Source of the DNA: Typha latifolia
Lineage: Eukaryota > Streptophyta > Magnoliopsida > Poales > Typhaceae
Length of the DNA: 64,000 nt
NCBI GenBank assembly: GCA_019914945.1
Contig: CM034102.1
Span: forward strand, 3,337,501 to 3,401,500
Direction of reading: 5' to 3'
Part shown: positions 49,851 through 61,739 of the stretch, piece by piece
Layout: each line of letters starts with the position of its first letter
Position numbering within the stretch: position 1 is the stretch's first letter
Notes under the pieces: generated by a model
Database searches by the model: none
Told to the model about the DNA's origin: nothing
What the model saw: the letters and a program-made list of their open reading frames with translations, nothing else
Translations under genes and position numbers: made by a program

Positions 49851-50700
49851 CAAGACTAGGCACAGAAAAACTGCATCCAGAACTCAATTCATGCAGAGAT
49901 CTCATTCAAAGCAGAAAAGAAGCACTTAACCAATCTTACACTAGATTGTGGAGAACAGAAAGGTGGGTAGAACTGTAGCCTTCAATGCAAAAAAGATGCA
50001 ACTTTTCCCTCAGGCCTTCTCAAATATTTCTATGTAGTCAAAACAGGTCATGAGAGCCAAACTGTTTCAAGGTTAAAAGGGAGAAATTGGCGAGATCACT
50101 AGCTTCGCATCCAAGACCACATATCAAAAGTAATAAAAAAATCCTCCTTTTTTCCTTACATAACTGCTACAAAGCATGAAGCAGACCCAATACACCCACC
50201 AGGAGAGTAAAAGAAGAACCTTTTCAAGTATCGTCCTCCCTGTTCATATCCCCAGCTCTGCAGATGCAGCTCCCCAGGCAAAACCCAGATGAGGAAGGCA
50301 CCAAAAACCCAGAAAGATCCAAACTTTAACTCCAAAACAAGGTCAGGAGCACAAGGAAATATAATCTAGAGAAGACCCATCGAGGAATCTCGCACAACAA
50401 CAACCAAATCCTGCACCAAACCTCCCGGAATCAAACAGGGAAAAGACCATGCCAGGGGAGGAAGGAGAATAGGGATGAATAGGAGCAGGTGATGATGGAA
50501 GCCACTCCCGATTCATGGGCCGTGGGAAAGGAGATTCCTGAGAGCGAATGATGGGGAATAATGTGGAGGAAGTTATCCCCTCGCTCGGTCCTTTATCTAC
50601 CCAAAGGAAACCCGATTAGACGAAACAAAAGAAGAAGAAAAAAAATACAAGAAGACCATAGATAGCAAACAGAGGAATTCTACAGCACTTAAGGTCAGGA
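49851..50700 (-). other. Histidine kinase leader and promoter region
   Basis: No coding similarity. The sequence upstream of the start codon on the minus strand is CT/GA-mixed and may include a leader intron. A clear TATA box was not found. Confidence 0.45.
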
Positions 50701-51230
50701 TGGGCATTCCATCTTTCTCCACTCGGCACAAATCACTTGCCTTCGTGTGCTTCCATCACAATCCGAGCAGTGGACGAGCCCTACACGCAAGCGTTCTGCG
50801 TTCTTGTGGGGGCACTCGAGCCTTTGTGTCAAAAAAGACCAAAATGCCTCCTCTTTTTTTTCTCTTCTTCTTTTTATTTTTCCTCTTTTTATTTTTTTGC
50901 TCTAATATATACCTCCCCGTCTGTGGAGAAAGAGGATGGCCTGTTCCAGTTCACAGGGACATGGTTGTGGGACTGTGGGCCTCTCTCTCTCTCTCTATTA
51001 AGAGGGTTGGAGAAGGTTGGCCAAAAGGGTAGGTGGGTTTCTAGAGAGAGAAAGAGATAGAATTATGAGAGAGAAAGGAGTTCTTTGAAAGGGGTTGGGT
51101 TCTAGTTGCTTTTTGAAATTTGGATAGGTATGCAAAGATGATGAGGATTGATAAGGTGTGGGTCCTCCATAAAGCTCCACCATTTGGGACAGCTTATGGT
51201 TTTCTGGAGTAAATCACAGGAGGAGAATAT

Positions 51231-51258
51231 GGGGGGGGTGGGGGGGTGGGGGGGGGGC
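51231..51258 (+). repeat. G-run cluster (potential G-quadruplex)
   Basis: Runs of 8, 7 and 10 G separated by single T bases on the plus strand. A matching C run of about 14 bases lies at 51725-51738. Long homopolymers are also prone to assembly error. Confidence 0.85.
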
Positions 51259-53507
51259 ACTCTTTGGGAGAGACTGACTGGTGGCTATCCAATCCAATTA
51301 TGAGTGCAGCTGAGATAGAGAAAGAGAAAGATAGATATTTAGATATATAGATATTTTATATATAGAGAGACCTTTGTTCTATTTCTATGTGGTAAGGAAT
51401 ATTCCGTAACTAGTGTGGAACACTTTAGTATTCTTGGATGCATTGGTGGAATCTGTAAGTCATCATATTAACATTAGTAAATCTTTATCAATAATTACAC
51501 ACCCTAAACTGTTGTCCTCTATCTATTTGTATAGATAGATATCTCCAAATCTTAGTCTACATAAATAATAAGGTATTAATACCCTTCCTTCATAGGCCTG
51601 CCACCTTGAGGAGCTAATTAGTTTTAAATACTTTTCTAGAGTTGAATCTTTGGCATAAAAGAAGGTAACCCTCTAGGTTGTAGACTCATTATCTTATATT
51701 AGTACTAAGCAAATTTAGCTTTTACCCCCCCCCCCCCCTATGAGACTAATTAATTGATAATTATGTGTAATTTCCAACTATTGTCTACCATGATAATTTT
51801 GCCTGCAATCATAGAAAAAGTATAGATAGATTTATCTATATCCCCACTGCTTCCCCACATTGAGGAGCATTTATGGCTTTCCTTTAGTCTTATTCTCAAG
51901 CATTATATTTGATATGGCTGGTTGGTGCACATGGTTTAAAGGTATTGATAACCCTCTGCATTATTTTGGTAAATGAAACACAGCCCACTTTCATTAGTAC
52001 TAATCCAATGCCAATCTTTCAAAGTTTGATGGCTTTTTCTTGTCCAAATCAAAAGTGATGATGGTGACCACCTCCTGTTTTCTTTTGTCAATCTAAGCTT
52101 TGAAATAGTACTTATTGACTTTTCTCCTTTAGCCTTCCTGTCACTTCCTTCTATCTTGAGCTTCTTGCAAAACCCACACAAAAAAAAATCAAATTGATTC
52201 CTATTTTGTTAGATATGTTTTCAGAGATCATTGATAAAAGTAATCTTCAAGTGATTTTCTCTACAAATATTCTTTTGCAAATGTAGATGAAAAGGATAGC
52301 AATGTATTCTCACAAATATGTTCTGAAAGAGGAGGATTTCCAGAGCTAAAGAACTACTATTAATTTAGTACAAGTATGAATAAGTAGTACTCACATTTTG
52401 GGTATGTGTTATAACTTTTGCTTAATTTGAAAGGAATAAAGTTCTAGATGATGTATCAGCTATACTCCACAATATAATATAATTCTTTTAGGAATTCTTG
52501 CTTCAGATTAATCAAACCTTGGTTGGTTTTGACTTGTTAATTTGTTGGACCTGGTAATAGTTGTACTTTTATTTTTATTTTTTTGTTATACTTTTACTAC
52601 CATGCTTTCTTCTCAAGATGTCCAAACTCCAAAGTAAACCAACAACAAAAAAAAAAAGTATATCCTATGGTGGATACCAGCATAATGGTCTTAAAGTTCT
52701 CATTTTTTTTCTTGATTATTTTTATAAATACTACGCAAGACTATCTTACTTTAGTTCAAAGAAATTTATTAAACTCACCCTTTGTTATCAATCACACCAA
52801 CTCAGTATGAGTTTATTATCCAATTTCTATATTTTACGTCTCAAACAAACATACCGTGGTGCTGATTTTTATAAATATCTATTACCATATATATTAATTA
52901 AATTATAGAAGTTTTTTTTTATATTTTTTGTTAGTTATAATTAGGTTAAAATTAATTTAGAGTATAAAATGTAATTAATAATTTTTTCTTAAGTTTATTC
53001 TATATGACTGAATTTTTTTTTTTTAATTTTTAAACATTAGACTTGTTGACGTGAAAATCAAGTTGGACTAGCTAAGGGGCAATTTGGTCATTAGACTATT
53101 GCAATCATCCCATTGTCTCCAATGGCAATTACGTGAATAAAGTGGCGATCCAATGGCAAGTACGCAAAAGGGGTTGGCTTTCCCATAACCTTCCCCTCTA
53201 TGATTAGCCGCCCATCACCCCCCACCCCCTCCAAAGCCGACAACGACGGCATTGGACGGCTACCAACGCGTCCACGTGTTCCGCCACCAGTGATCCAAAT
53301 AAGACACGTGCCTAATGCCGCGTGTGGCGCTCCCCGCGACTCCCTCGCGCGTGTCCCCCGGGATGACGTAAATGCCCCTCCTCCCGGCACGTGCAGTGCG
53401 CGGGTGAGCTTACCGCAACGCAAGTTGGCACGAGAGACGAACGGTCTGATGTTGAAAGATCTCCTCTAGTTATTAGGCCATTCGTGTAAATATTTTTCTT
53501 TTTCTTG

Positions 53508-53660
53508 TTGGTTATCTGTTAGATATATTATTTTAGTGACATACATATACTAGTCTGACTAGGAAATAGTGTGTTATTGGTCCTATTATACTTTGAATAT
53601 TACATCTCACTATTTCCTAGTCAGACTAGTATATGTATGTCGTTAAAATAACATATCTAA
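53508..53660. repeat. Long inverted repeat (hairpin), MITE-like
   Basis: The arm at 53538-53571 is perfectly complementary over 34 bp to 53608-53641, with a 36-base loop. Outward from there, pairing continues with a few mismatches for about another 25-30 bp per side (to about 53508 and 53660). The core reads ACTAGTCTGACTAGGAAATA. No transposase and no certain target duplication are present. A related motif, TTAAAATGACA, recurs near 53743. It is either a foldback/MITE remnant or a small-RNA hairpin. Confidence 0.8.
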
Positions 53661-55093
53661 TACCTAACAATTTAAGCTTTTAAATTCTTCATCACTATCA
53701 GCTGTCAAGTTTTTTTTTCAATAAGTTGACCAATATATTCTGTTAAAATGACACACAGAATACTTAATAGTAAATTTTATCATACAAATATGATGTAAAA
53801 TATTGATTCATTGTCTAACTATTTAAAATTTTGAATCAGTTCATTATCTAATAAATTACTAAACCTTGGATCCCTTGTTTGTTTTTCCCCTGGAGAAGCC
53901 TTAAGGAGGTTCTTCATAGCAGTTTATGACAGGACTGGTTGCCCATAATTCCCTCCAACTTTGGAGCAAATTGGACTCATTTTAACCAATGAGATGCCAC
54001 CACTGCTACACTTTTGACTGGGGCTATTAATTGCTCTTGCTCTCGCTGGAACGATCGGTTGGGAATTAGATTCATCGAACTCGGAATAAAAGTTGAGAAA
54101 TAAACTGAAATCATATCTTGTGGTCAGCCTCTGGGTATTAAACTAATAAACATGTAAAACTAAAAATTTAATAATTAAATCTCAATCCCAATCTTAAACT
54201 CTAGAGCGGCCTCCAGGCTATCAAAGAGTTAGAATCGGTTTATAGTTTACAAGGTATTTGAGCCGGGTAATAAAACTTAAAACTTGCCTCCTCCTGGGTT
54301 GCAATAAATGCATCCAATCTGTACCCATATATTTTAATTAATTAGTCGTATGGTCTCTCCCAAGTCCCAACTGGACCTTTTCATCTTTAGACAGATGAGT
54401 AGTTCTTTCCCCCGAATCACTGCCTGCTATCCATATACCTCTCATCTCATTGGACCTTTTGGCCACTTTCTTGTACTGCCACCTGGGTGGGTCCAATTGG
54501 TTGGAGGAGAAGAGTGGGCCCATGTGTATGCATGGGAACACAAACAAAGGTTAAGGAACATCTCCTTTAGTTAGCTTGGGTCTTTGTGATGCTTACCTAA
54601 GAAGTGTCCTTTTTAGCTTATTTTAATTGCCTTTTTGTGAGGGGTGATTAGGTTAGGAAGCATTCACCCTTTCCCTATCACCACAATTGAATAATAGAGA
54701 GAAAGGTAGGAAGGAACCAAGTGAGTGTTTACCTACCCTTCACTTACATTTCATCTCATTGGGCCAACGTTAACATGTTCAAAATAAAAATAAAGGCTAT
54801 ATAGGAGAGAGCCCACCACCATTTCAAGAACATGCAATGCACATAGCTTCATCAAACAAAAAGACCGAAATTTACGCGAATCAGAATTTAAAAAAAAATA
54901 AAAATAAAAAAGAAAATATCAAAACGGGGTTCTCGGTCGTCGTCGTCGTCGTCTCGTGGTCGCAATAATTAGGCCAAGGCTTAATCCATATTTGGAACAT
55001 TCATAGGAGGGTGATCAAACCCTAAAACGGAAATAAGACCTCCTTTATGATTCCATGCAATGCAGTAAACGTAGAATTTATTTTCTTTATTTT

Positions 55094-55094
55094 A

Positions 55095-55125
<31 letters not shown>

Positions 55126-55126
55126 A
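55094..55126. repeat. AAT/ATT microsatellite palindrome
   Basis: (AAT)n runs directly into (ATT)n, forming a self-complementary simple repeat of about 32 bases. Confidence 0.85.
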
Positions 55127-56715
55127 AATGTCTTCGTCCTTCCTCCGGATTCAATGGATGATGGAAGCCAACAAACATAGCACATGGTGTTGGCAGACAA
55201 AGGGCCATAACTACGCACTGCCTCCTTGGAGGGATCCATCCTCAACTCCTCTTAGCTTTTAAGTTTTCCTAAATTAAATGCAAAAAGAAAAAAAGAAAAA
55301 AAGACTTCAATTAGTATCCATTTGTACATTGAGGATAAGTAGTTCTCTTTTTGTATTTAATTATTTGAAAAGCTTGTAGTATTAGAGGAGGAGGGGGAGA
55401 GGGTAAGGAATCTAGGGTTTTGATGGTGGTCAAAAATGAGGCGCCAATCATGCACAAATGAGCCAAAGCTCAGCCACAGCCATAGCCGGGCGATGGAATT
55501 GGATGGAGTTCTCTTGGCACTAACTAACTTGTGGGGTCCCCCAAATGATTTGAAGTGTGCACTGGTGATTGGTTTGTAATAATTCATCTATGATCATCAA
55601 TGTAGACTAAAGGCCTTCTTGGGTTATGATGACTTTTTAGAAAAAATTTCAAATGATTTTAAGTAGTTGTGGGAATTGGTCTCTCTTTCTTGGGCTTCCA
55701 ATAACCGATCTCAAACTCTACTTGGGCCTACTAGATAGTGGATTATTAACATAGTAGCCTTTCACCTTTTGGATGCAAGAAAGAGTCATTCCATTAAGAA
55801 CTTCGAACGAGTATATAATTCAACTCGGACAGTCTTATTTTGTCTTTATTTATTGATATTTGACTACTCTTTATATGTACGTATGAACTCTTCTCTTCCC
55901 TTCTCTTCCAATCGCTGATGCACTGAAAGGGTATAATATGAACAGCTTCGAGTTCAGTCTTGGAACCGATAAATACTTCGTATCTTATATAATCTTTTAA
56001 AGATTCAAACAGGTCATGATTCTTCTCGGATTCTAATCAAATGTTTACAAGCTTAATACAAAGAAGAAAAAATGAGTAGTAGTTTGAACAAGCCCCGGCT
56101 ACTTTGGAAAAAATAAAAATAACACAACAAGAAAATGCATAGTATCAGACCTAATGGCATACAGAAGAAAGCAATACACTAGCACAAAAGATTTTGCCAT
56201 TGTGAATCCAAACACACTGGTTCTTTGAGCTCTTTTTAAAACAACTTTGGCAAGTTGGCATTACTAATTTCTCGCTAAATTGCTGTGTTCTCGTATTGGG
56301 CTTCCTTTTCGCTGTTCTTTGATGCTTTTGCAAGTCAAATTGGGTCCTTGGCCTTCTTTGGTGTTTAGTCTTTCGGGTTTTCGTGGTTATGTGGAATGCC
56401 ACTGTCATGGAGTTCATGCATGTTCTTTGTTCAAACTTGATTGTTAACTGATTAGAATTTGATTCAAAAAGTGATTGCAGGGTCTGCATGGTTGCTGGTG
56501 TATATTCTGTTGGTTTTATTCTGGTTTCTAGCGTAGTCGAAGTTTTCTTCATCTAATAAATGTTTAAAGTTCTGGGTCCGTTTTGCTTTGTGATTAGGTT
56601 TTGGAAGAGCCTAGTGGCATCGATCGTTCCAGTTGCCCCCTTTGATATGCTGTAGGTGTTAATTTTCCTCAGAGACAGAGTTGTTGTGGAATTAAAAAGT
56701 AGGAAGGGATAGGAA

Positions 56716-58960
56716 ATGGAATGCAATAAGGATGAGGCCCTGAGGGTTAAAGAAATAGCTGAAAAGAAGTTTACGGTAAAGGACATAAAATGCTTCTCCA
56801 GCTTCATCCTGACAAAAACAAATCCATTGGTGGCGATGGTGCATTTCACCTTATCTCTGAGGCATGGAATGTGTTATCTGATAAGAGTAGGAGAATGTCA
56901 TATGACCAGAAGAGAAATGTAAATTTATTCCAGCAGAATGCATCTCAAAGAAAGAAAGAAAATGCTATCAATGGGTTCTCCAATTCAGCAGCGAATACTG
57001 CATCCAAACCAAGAAAACACAAGCAAACAACTATTTCTAGTGCAGCTACTGCCCCTCAACTTTCTCATCCAGAAATGTCGAAGATGCAAAATGCAGTATG
57101 AGTATATGAGAATATACCTTAATCACAAACTTATCTGTCCTAAATGCCATGAATCCTTTCTTGCAAAAGAAGTGGGCGCGTCAGTGAATGGCACAAATTC
57201 CACCATGCCATGGTGCGCCAAACAACAGCAGCATGATGCCGATAACAGCTGTTCAAGTAGAAATGCGTATGGTCCTGAGAAGAGTAGCTCTGCTATTTCA
57301 GGGGACCTCCATGGTCCTCCAACAAGGATTTAGTCCTGGTTCGCACAACAATCTAAACTCCTACCTCGTTTCAAGTAGGCCTGCTAGTTACACTGCTTCA
57401 TCAACTACTTCTGTGCAAGCTGCAAATGTTTTCCGTCAGAGATATAAGAAAGCACAAAAAGTGAGAGCAAAGGCAGAAGCAGTAACTAGAAGGGAAGAGG
57501 CTCTTCGGAGGAAATATAATGTAAAGAGGAGCACGAATGTGTCTGCAAATCTTAACCCATGAATGAATGGCAGTATAGCCTCAAAGAGAAGAGGTACAGG
57601 TGATGATGCTGAGCAGGCAGTCTCAGGTGCTGGAGACACTGGCCTAGGTAGTGCCGCAGATTTTATATTTCCTGATGGAGATAGACACCTTAATTCTAGC
57701 AGTGGAGGTTCTAAGATGGAAGGGCCTAACAGAGTTTCTCGGGGCATTTTCAAAGTGAGATTTAGTGCTGGGCATGCATGCATAAGCAGGTCATTTTCCA
57801 AGTCGGATATTTGGGGTATGCTGACTGAAAAGACTAAGCTTTCTGTGCATAAAAAGTTAAAAGAATGGAATAATATGAGAGCTCAAGCTGAGGAGATAAA
57901 AAATCCAGAAAAGAAAGAAAAGCTGAAGGAAGATGATAAAGAAAAGGCACATCACAAGGTCCATGGAACTGCTACCAAACAATATGTGCCAGGAATAATG
58001 TTGTACATTCTGGTGCCAGCACTGATTCTGATAATGAAGTCAATGACCTGGTATCAATTCATGTTCCAGATCCAGATTTCCATAATTTTGATATAGATCG
58101 TACTGAAAGATCGTTTCAAAGTGATCAAATATGGGCTATTTATGAAGATAAAGATGGAATGCCTCGTTATTATGCATCTGTTCATAAAGTCAAATACGAA
58201 TGAGCTTTCTCACTTCAAAGTCAAACAGTGAATTTGGGCCTTTAAATTGGGTTTCTTCTGGTTTTGCTAAGACGTGCGGTGATTTCAGGGTAGGGAGATA
58301 TGAAATTAATGATACTATCAATATGTTTTCCCACACAGTCAAATGGGAGAAAGGCCCTCGTGGTATTATTAAAAAATTTCCAAGGAAAGGTGATATTTGG
58401 GTTCTCTACAGATATTGGTCTCCGGGTTGGGACGAGGATACCCTTGATGATGCAATCTGTAAGTATGACATGGTAGAAGTGCTCAATGATTACACTGAAG
58501 ATCAAGGTATTCCTATCACTCCCTTAGTGAAGGTTGCTGGATTCAAAACAGTATACCGGCGGCACATCAACCGAAATGAAGTAAAGATGGTACCAAGAGA
58601 GGAGATGTTTCGTTTTTCACATCAGGTACCATCTTATGAGCTGACAGGCGAAGAAGCTCATAATGCTCCCAAGGGCTGCCATGACTTAAACCCAGCAGCG
58701 ATTCCTGCAGAACTTTTTCAGGTCTCAGAAGCCAAGGAGGAGGAGCCTGCCTTGATTGTTGATATATATAGTCAGTTATTGACATTCTACGTTTTGATGT
58801 TATTCGACATGTTTCAGCATTCATTGATGAGTTTCTGAAGCTGCATAGCATATTCTACTTTTCTGCTGATGACTTGGACTGTGATGCCATTGACGGACAC
58901 TTTGTTGTCGTCAGGCAATCCTTGATTCGCATTAGCAAAAGTATCGTCTGAGATCTAACA
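56716..58960 (+). pseudogene. Broken DnaJ/DUF3444 (J-domain) gene
   Basis: Family members are 700-1000-residue proteins with an N-terminal J domain, a CxxC zinc segment and C-terminal DUF3444 domains. Here the start MECNKDEALRVKEIAEKKF is intact, but about 60 codons before LHPDKNKSIGGDGAFHLIS are missing, removing the first half of the J domain. The frame then shifts several times: before CKMQYEYMRIYLNHKLICPK, before PGSHNNLNSYL, and near 57970-58030. Stops appear after SANLNP and after SVHKVKYE (58200). One DUF3444 block survives (58200-58720, with FGPLNWVSSGF, TVKWEKGPRG, RKGDIWVLYRYWSPGW and EEMFRFSHQVPSYELTGEEA). No introns are seen, but I found no poly-A tail to prove retroposition. It is almost certainly non-functional. 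Confidence 0.88.
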
Positions 58961-59505
58961 CTGCATGGAGGAGCTTGGTGGATGCTGAAGTCGCACCATT
59001 TTGTGCTCCGTAAGGTCAGTGCTAGGTTGTAATTTTGATCTTGTCGGATGCTCAGATTGAAACTCAAATAACTATACACAATTACTTCCGATTCTCTGTT
59101 ATTTTGTCATGATATTTTCAATGGAGAGTTGCATCTCTGCAAACAAGATCAATAGCATGTCCAGGATGAAATGTCAATTAGTTTGATCATTTCGTAGCTC
59201 TTTTGTGAATTGCGATCTGATATCAGATCTAAGGAACAGCAATATAAGTAGTGATCTTTTATATATGTATATACTTTCATGTTTTCATATTACTATTAGT
59301 TACTCTATTTTATGCCCAGATATGTTTCAGTGCTCTGTATCTCTTGGTAAAGTTTCCATAGAATCTCTTTAACACAACACAGCACAAGTCCTCAGCAAAT
59401 GAATTAAATCCAGTATGAAACAAAATGTCCACTTAGCATTCACAAAAAAAAAGAAAAAAAGAAAGAAAGAAAAGAAACTGCACTCTTTTGTAAGTATACA
59501 TCTTA

Positions 59506-61424
59506 TCAGTTGAAGGCTGAGCACTCTCTCCTGATCTCTCCATGCACTCCAGTCTTCACTCCGAGCCTCCCGAGCTTCACCATCGCCACCGCGAACGCCG
59601 AGAAGAATCTGCCCTGGTCGGCGGCGAATTCCTTGACGACGGCCCGCGAGCGGCCGTCGGCCACCAGCGCCTCGTCGGAGGCGAAGAGGCCGAGGCCGTT
59701 GACGAGGTTGGCGTAGTAGATGTTGTCGAAGGTGATGGGGGTGACGGGGTCCATGTTGACGGCGATGGTGGGGCCGACATCCCGGGGGCAGGCTTGCATG
59801 AGCTGCTGGGCGTAGAGGGGGTTGAAGGAGGGGTCAACGGGCGAGGAGGAGCTGAAGTAGTACAGGCGGTCGGCGAAGCGGCTGCAGTGGGAGAAGCCGA
59901 CGGTGTGGGCGCCGGAGAGGGTGATCATGTCGAACATGGTGAGGTTGTTCTTCTCAAAGATCGACGTAAGCTTATCGAGGGTGAAGTCCGGCGCCGGGAG
60001 GTTCCCGACGACGCGACTCGCCTTGGAGATGAGCCCGTCGCGTCTGCCCAGCTCCACCGTGAAGTTCGGGCCGCCGGACTAGCAGAGGACAGCAACAGTC
60101 CGGTTACTATTGGGGAAATTTTTAAATAACAACCTAATTTATAGAAATATTGTGATTGACACCCTACCCTTAGGGTGCTATTTGTAATCCAACCGAATTT
60201 TAAGTAAAAAATTTATTTTTATCATTTGCTTTTAAAATTAATAATAATATATTAATATTAAAAAAGTTTCGACTAATACCGGATGAAATATACTTACAAG
60301 AGCGACAACATCTCTAGCGGCAATTGTGAGAATGTCGGCACAGGAGACCACGCCGGGGCATTGCTGTTCGACGGCCTCCTTGGCCTTAATGACAGTGTCG
60401 AACCCATCACCGGCAAGGGACATATTATCCGGCGCGTCCTTCTCGGCGTCATGGCTTCGAGATGCGATCAAGACCGAAGCATCACAACCCTGCAATCCGT
60501 AGGAATTTATACTCATTAGTTATACCAATTGTTTCAAAATTTTCTTTCACATATGTAAAGATTACAAGAGAGAGAGAATTTAATTTGTTCAAATCTTTGC
60601 ATCTAAGAAAATAATTCATTGTAAGTATGGCACGCATCAAAGATACATTTTTTTTTACTTATTTATGTGTTTAGGGCTCAGTCATCAATAATAAGAAGAA
60701 TAATAATTACTACTATTCAATACTTAGTTGTTGGAAACGAACAATTTGTCCTATTTTATGGTACAGATTGATTAAAAATTGGTTGTCACATGGGAAGAAC
60801 GAAGATTACGCGTAGATTGGGAATTTTTCAAGAAAAAGATTCGAATGGTAAGAAGACCTAGTTGGCTGATTTCATGTCTAACATTGTCATTTAGCACAAT
60901 ATTCCAAACAGTATTGCTGCCATGGCATTAACTAATTAATTATTCAGATATTTTACATATAACAACCCACATTTTATTATATTTTAGATTTTTACACCTA
61001 AAATGCCCATTCCTCTGCCCTTTTTCTATGCACTCTTGGAAGAACAACCAAAAAGAAAAAAAAAGCTTGCACAAATATATCATTTGTAACATCCCAATCA
61101 ACTAAATCTCTAGCAAAAGCTTGCTCGCATACTACGAATAACGCAGAACGTGATGCAGATCGAAGAACAAATTCACAAACTCAACAAAAAGATATAGATT
61201 TAGAACACTTTGTGTACCTCCACGAAGCAATCATGGAAGAAGAGCCTCAAAGTCGCCGGAATAGTGACGACGGTCTGGCTTATCTTCTTCATCACCGCCT
61301 GCCTCACAATATCCTGGACATTCGGGCACCCTGTCTGATAAAAATGCGGCGATAGATTCGCCTCTGCGCCATTCATAGCCATTAAAACCATCACCCCTAT
61401 GAACAAGTTGCTCCATATCCCCAT
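59506..61424 (-). CDS. Class III secretory peroxidase
   Basis: A secreted haem peroxidase that oxidises phenolics with H2O2, acting in cell-wall lignification and reactive-oxygen chemistry. Three exons (61424-61218, 60489-60298, 60078-59506) join in phase to give 323 residues. A signal peptide covers about residues 1-22 ([16 protein letters not shown]). The distal haem site is at residues 58-67 with Arg60 and His64 ([17 protein letters not shown]). The proximal site is [12 protein letters not shown] with His191. The conserved Cys residues appear complete, ending in RRECSAFN. The [18 protein letters not shown] and LGRRDG blocks resemble the Arabidopsis PRX16/45/73 group. The classical gene has four exons; here only two introns remain. 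Confidence 0.93.
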
Positions 61425-61480
61425 CTTTCAGAAACAAAAAAAAAAGGAATTTTCTAACTTAGTGGTGATATGCGAAGTAT

Positions 61481-61509
61481 GAAGAAGAAGAAGAAGAAGA
61501 AGAAGAAGA
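61481..61509 (-). repeat. (CTT)n tract in the peroxidase leader
   Basis: About ten GAA units on the plus strand, so CTT in the transcript, lie between the TATA box and the start codon. Confidence 0.9.
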
Positions 61510-61554
61510 TGGGTTGGAAGAGAAGACAAAATGGTGAGAGGGAAAGGGAGGAGG

Positions 61555-61562
61555 AATATATA
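61555..61562 (-). promoter_or_regulatory. TATA box of the peroxidase gene
   Basis: TATATATT on the minus strand lies about 135 bp upstream of the peroxidase ATG and is followed by a pyrimidine-rich leader. Confidence 0.6.
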
Positions 61563-61739
61563 GCTGGATTAGTAGAGAGAGAGAGAGGGAGAGAGAGAAT
61601 GGAGTGGTCCAGTAGGCTTATACAGGCAAAACCAAAACAAGGAGCATAGTTTAGTATTTGGTTGAGAAAGCCGGTCCAATAGTAGCGGGGCACATCATGC
61701 TGGTATCTTGGCAATTGCCTATTAATTAATGTCACTATG

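Larger units (their letters stand above)
50701..56150. other. Gene-poor intergenic spacer
   Basis: No protein family is recognisable on either strand. It contains homopolymer-rich tracts (G run 51231-51258, C run 51725-51738), a strong hairpin (53508-53660), a GC-richer island at about 53160-53460 with CACGTG-like words (TCCACGTGTT, GACACGTGCC, GGCACGTGCA), and an AAT/ATT palindrome near 55094. The island may be a remnant of a promoter or leader, but no gene follows on either side that I can support. Confidence 0.5.

Noticed and set aside
53091..53469. Frames on both strands across the GC-rich island
   Set aside because: Pro/Arg/Gly-rich composition on both strands with no family similarity; GC content explains the lack of stops.
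56151..56552. 133-codon minus-strand frame upstream of the DnaJ pseudogene
   Set aside because: Thr/Lys/Gln-biased and unlike any family I know; it lies opposite the probable leader of the pseudogene.
59542..60129. Long plus-strand frame (195 codons) over the peroxidase
   Set aside because: It is the antisense shadow of peroxidase exon 3, with Val/Gly/Glu bias from GC-rich codons; the minus strand encodes the real protein.
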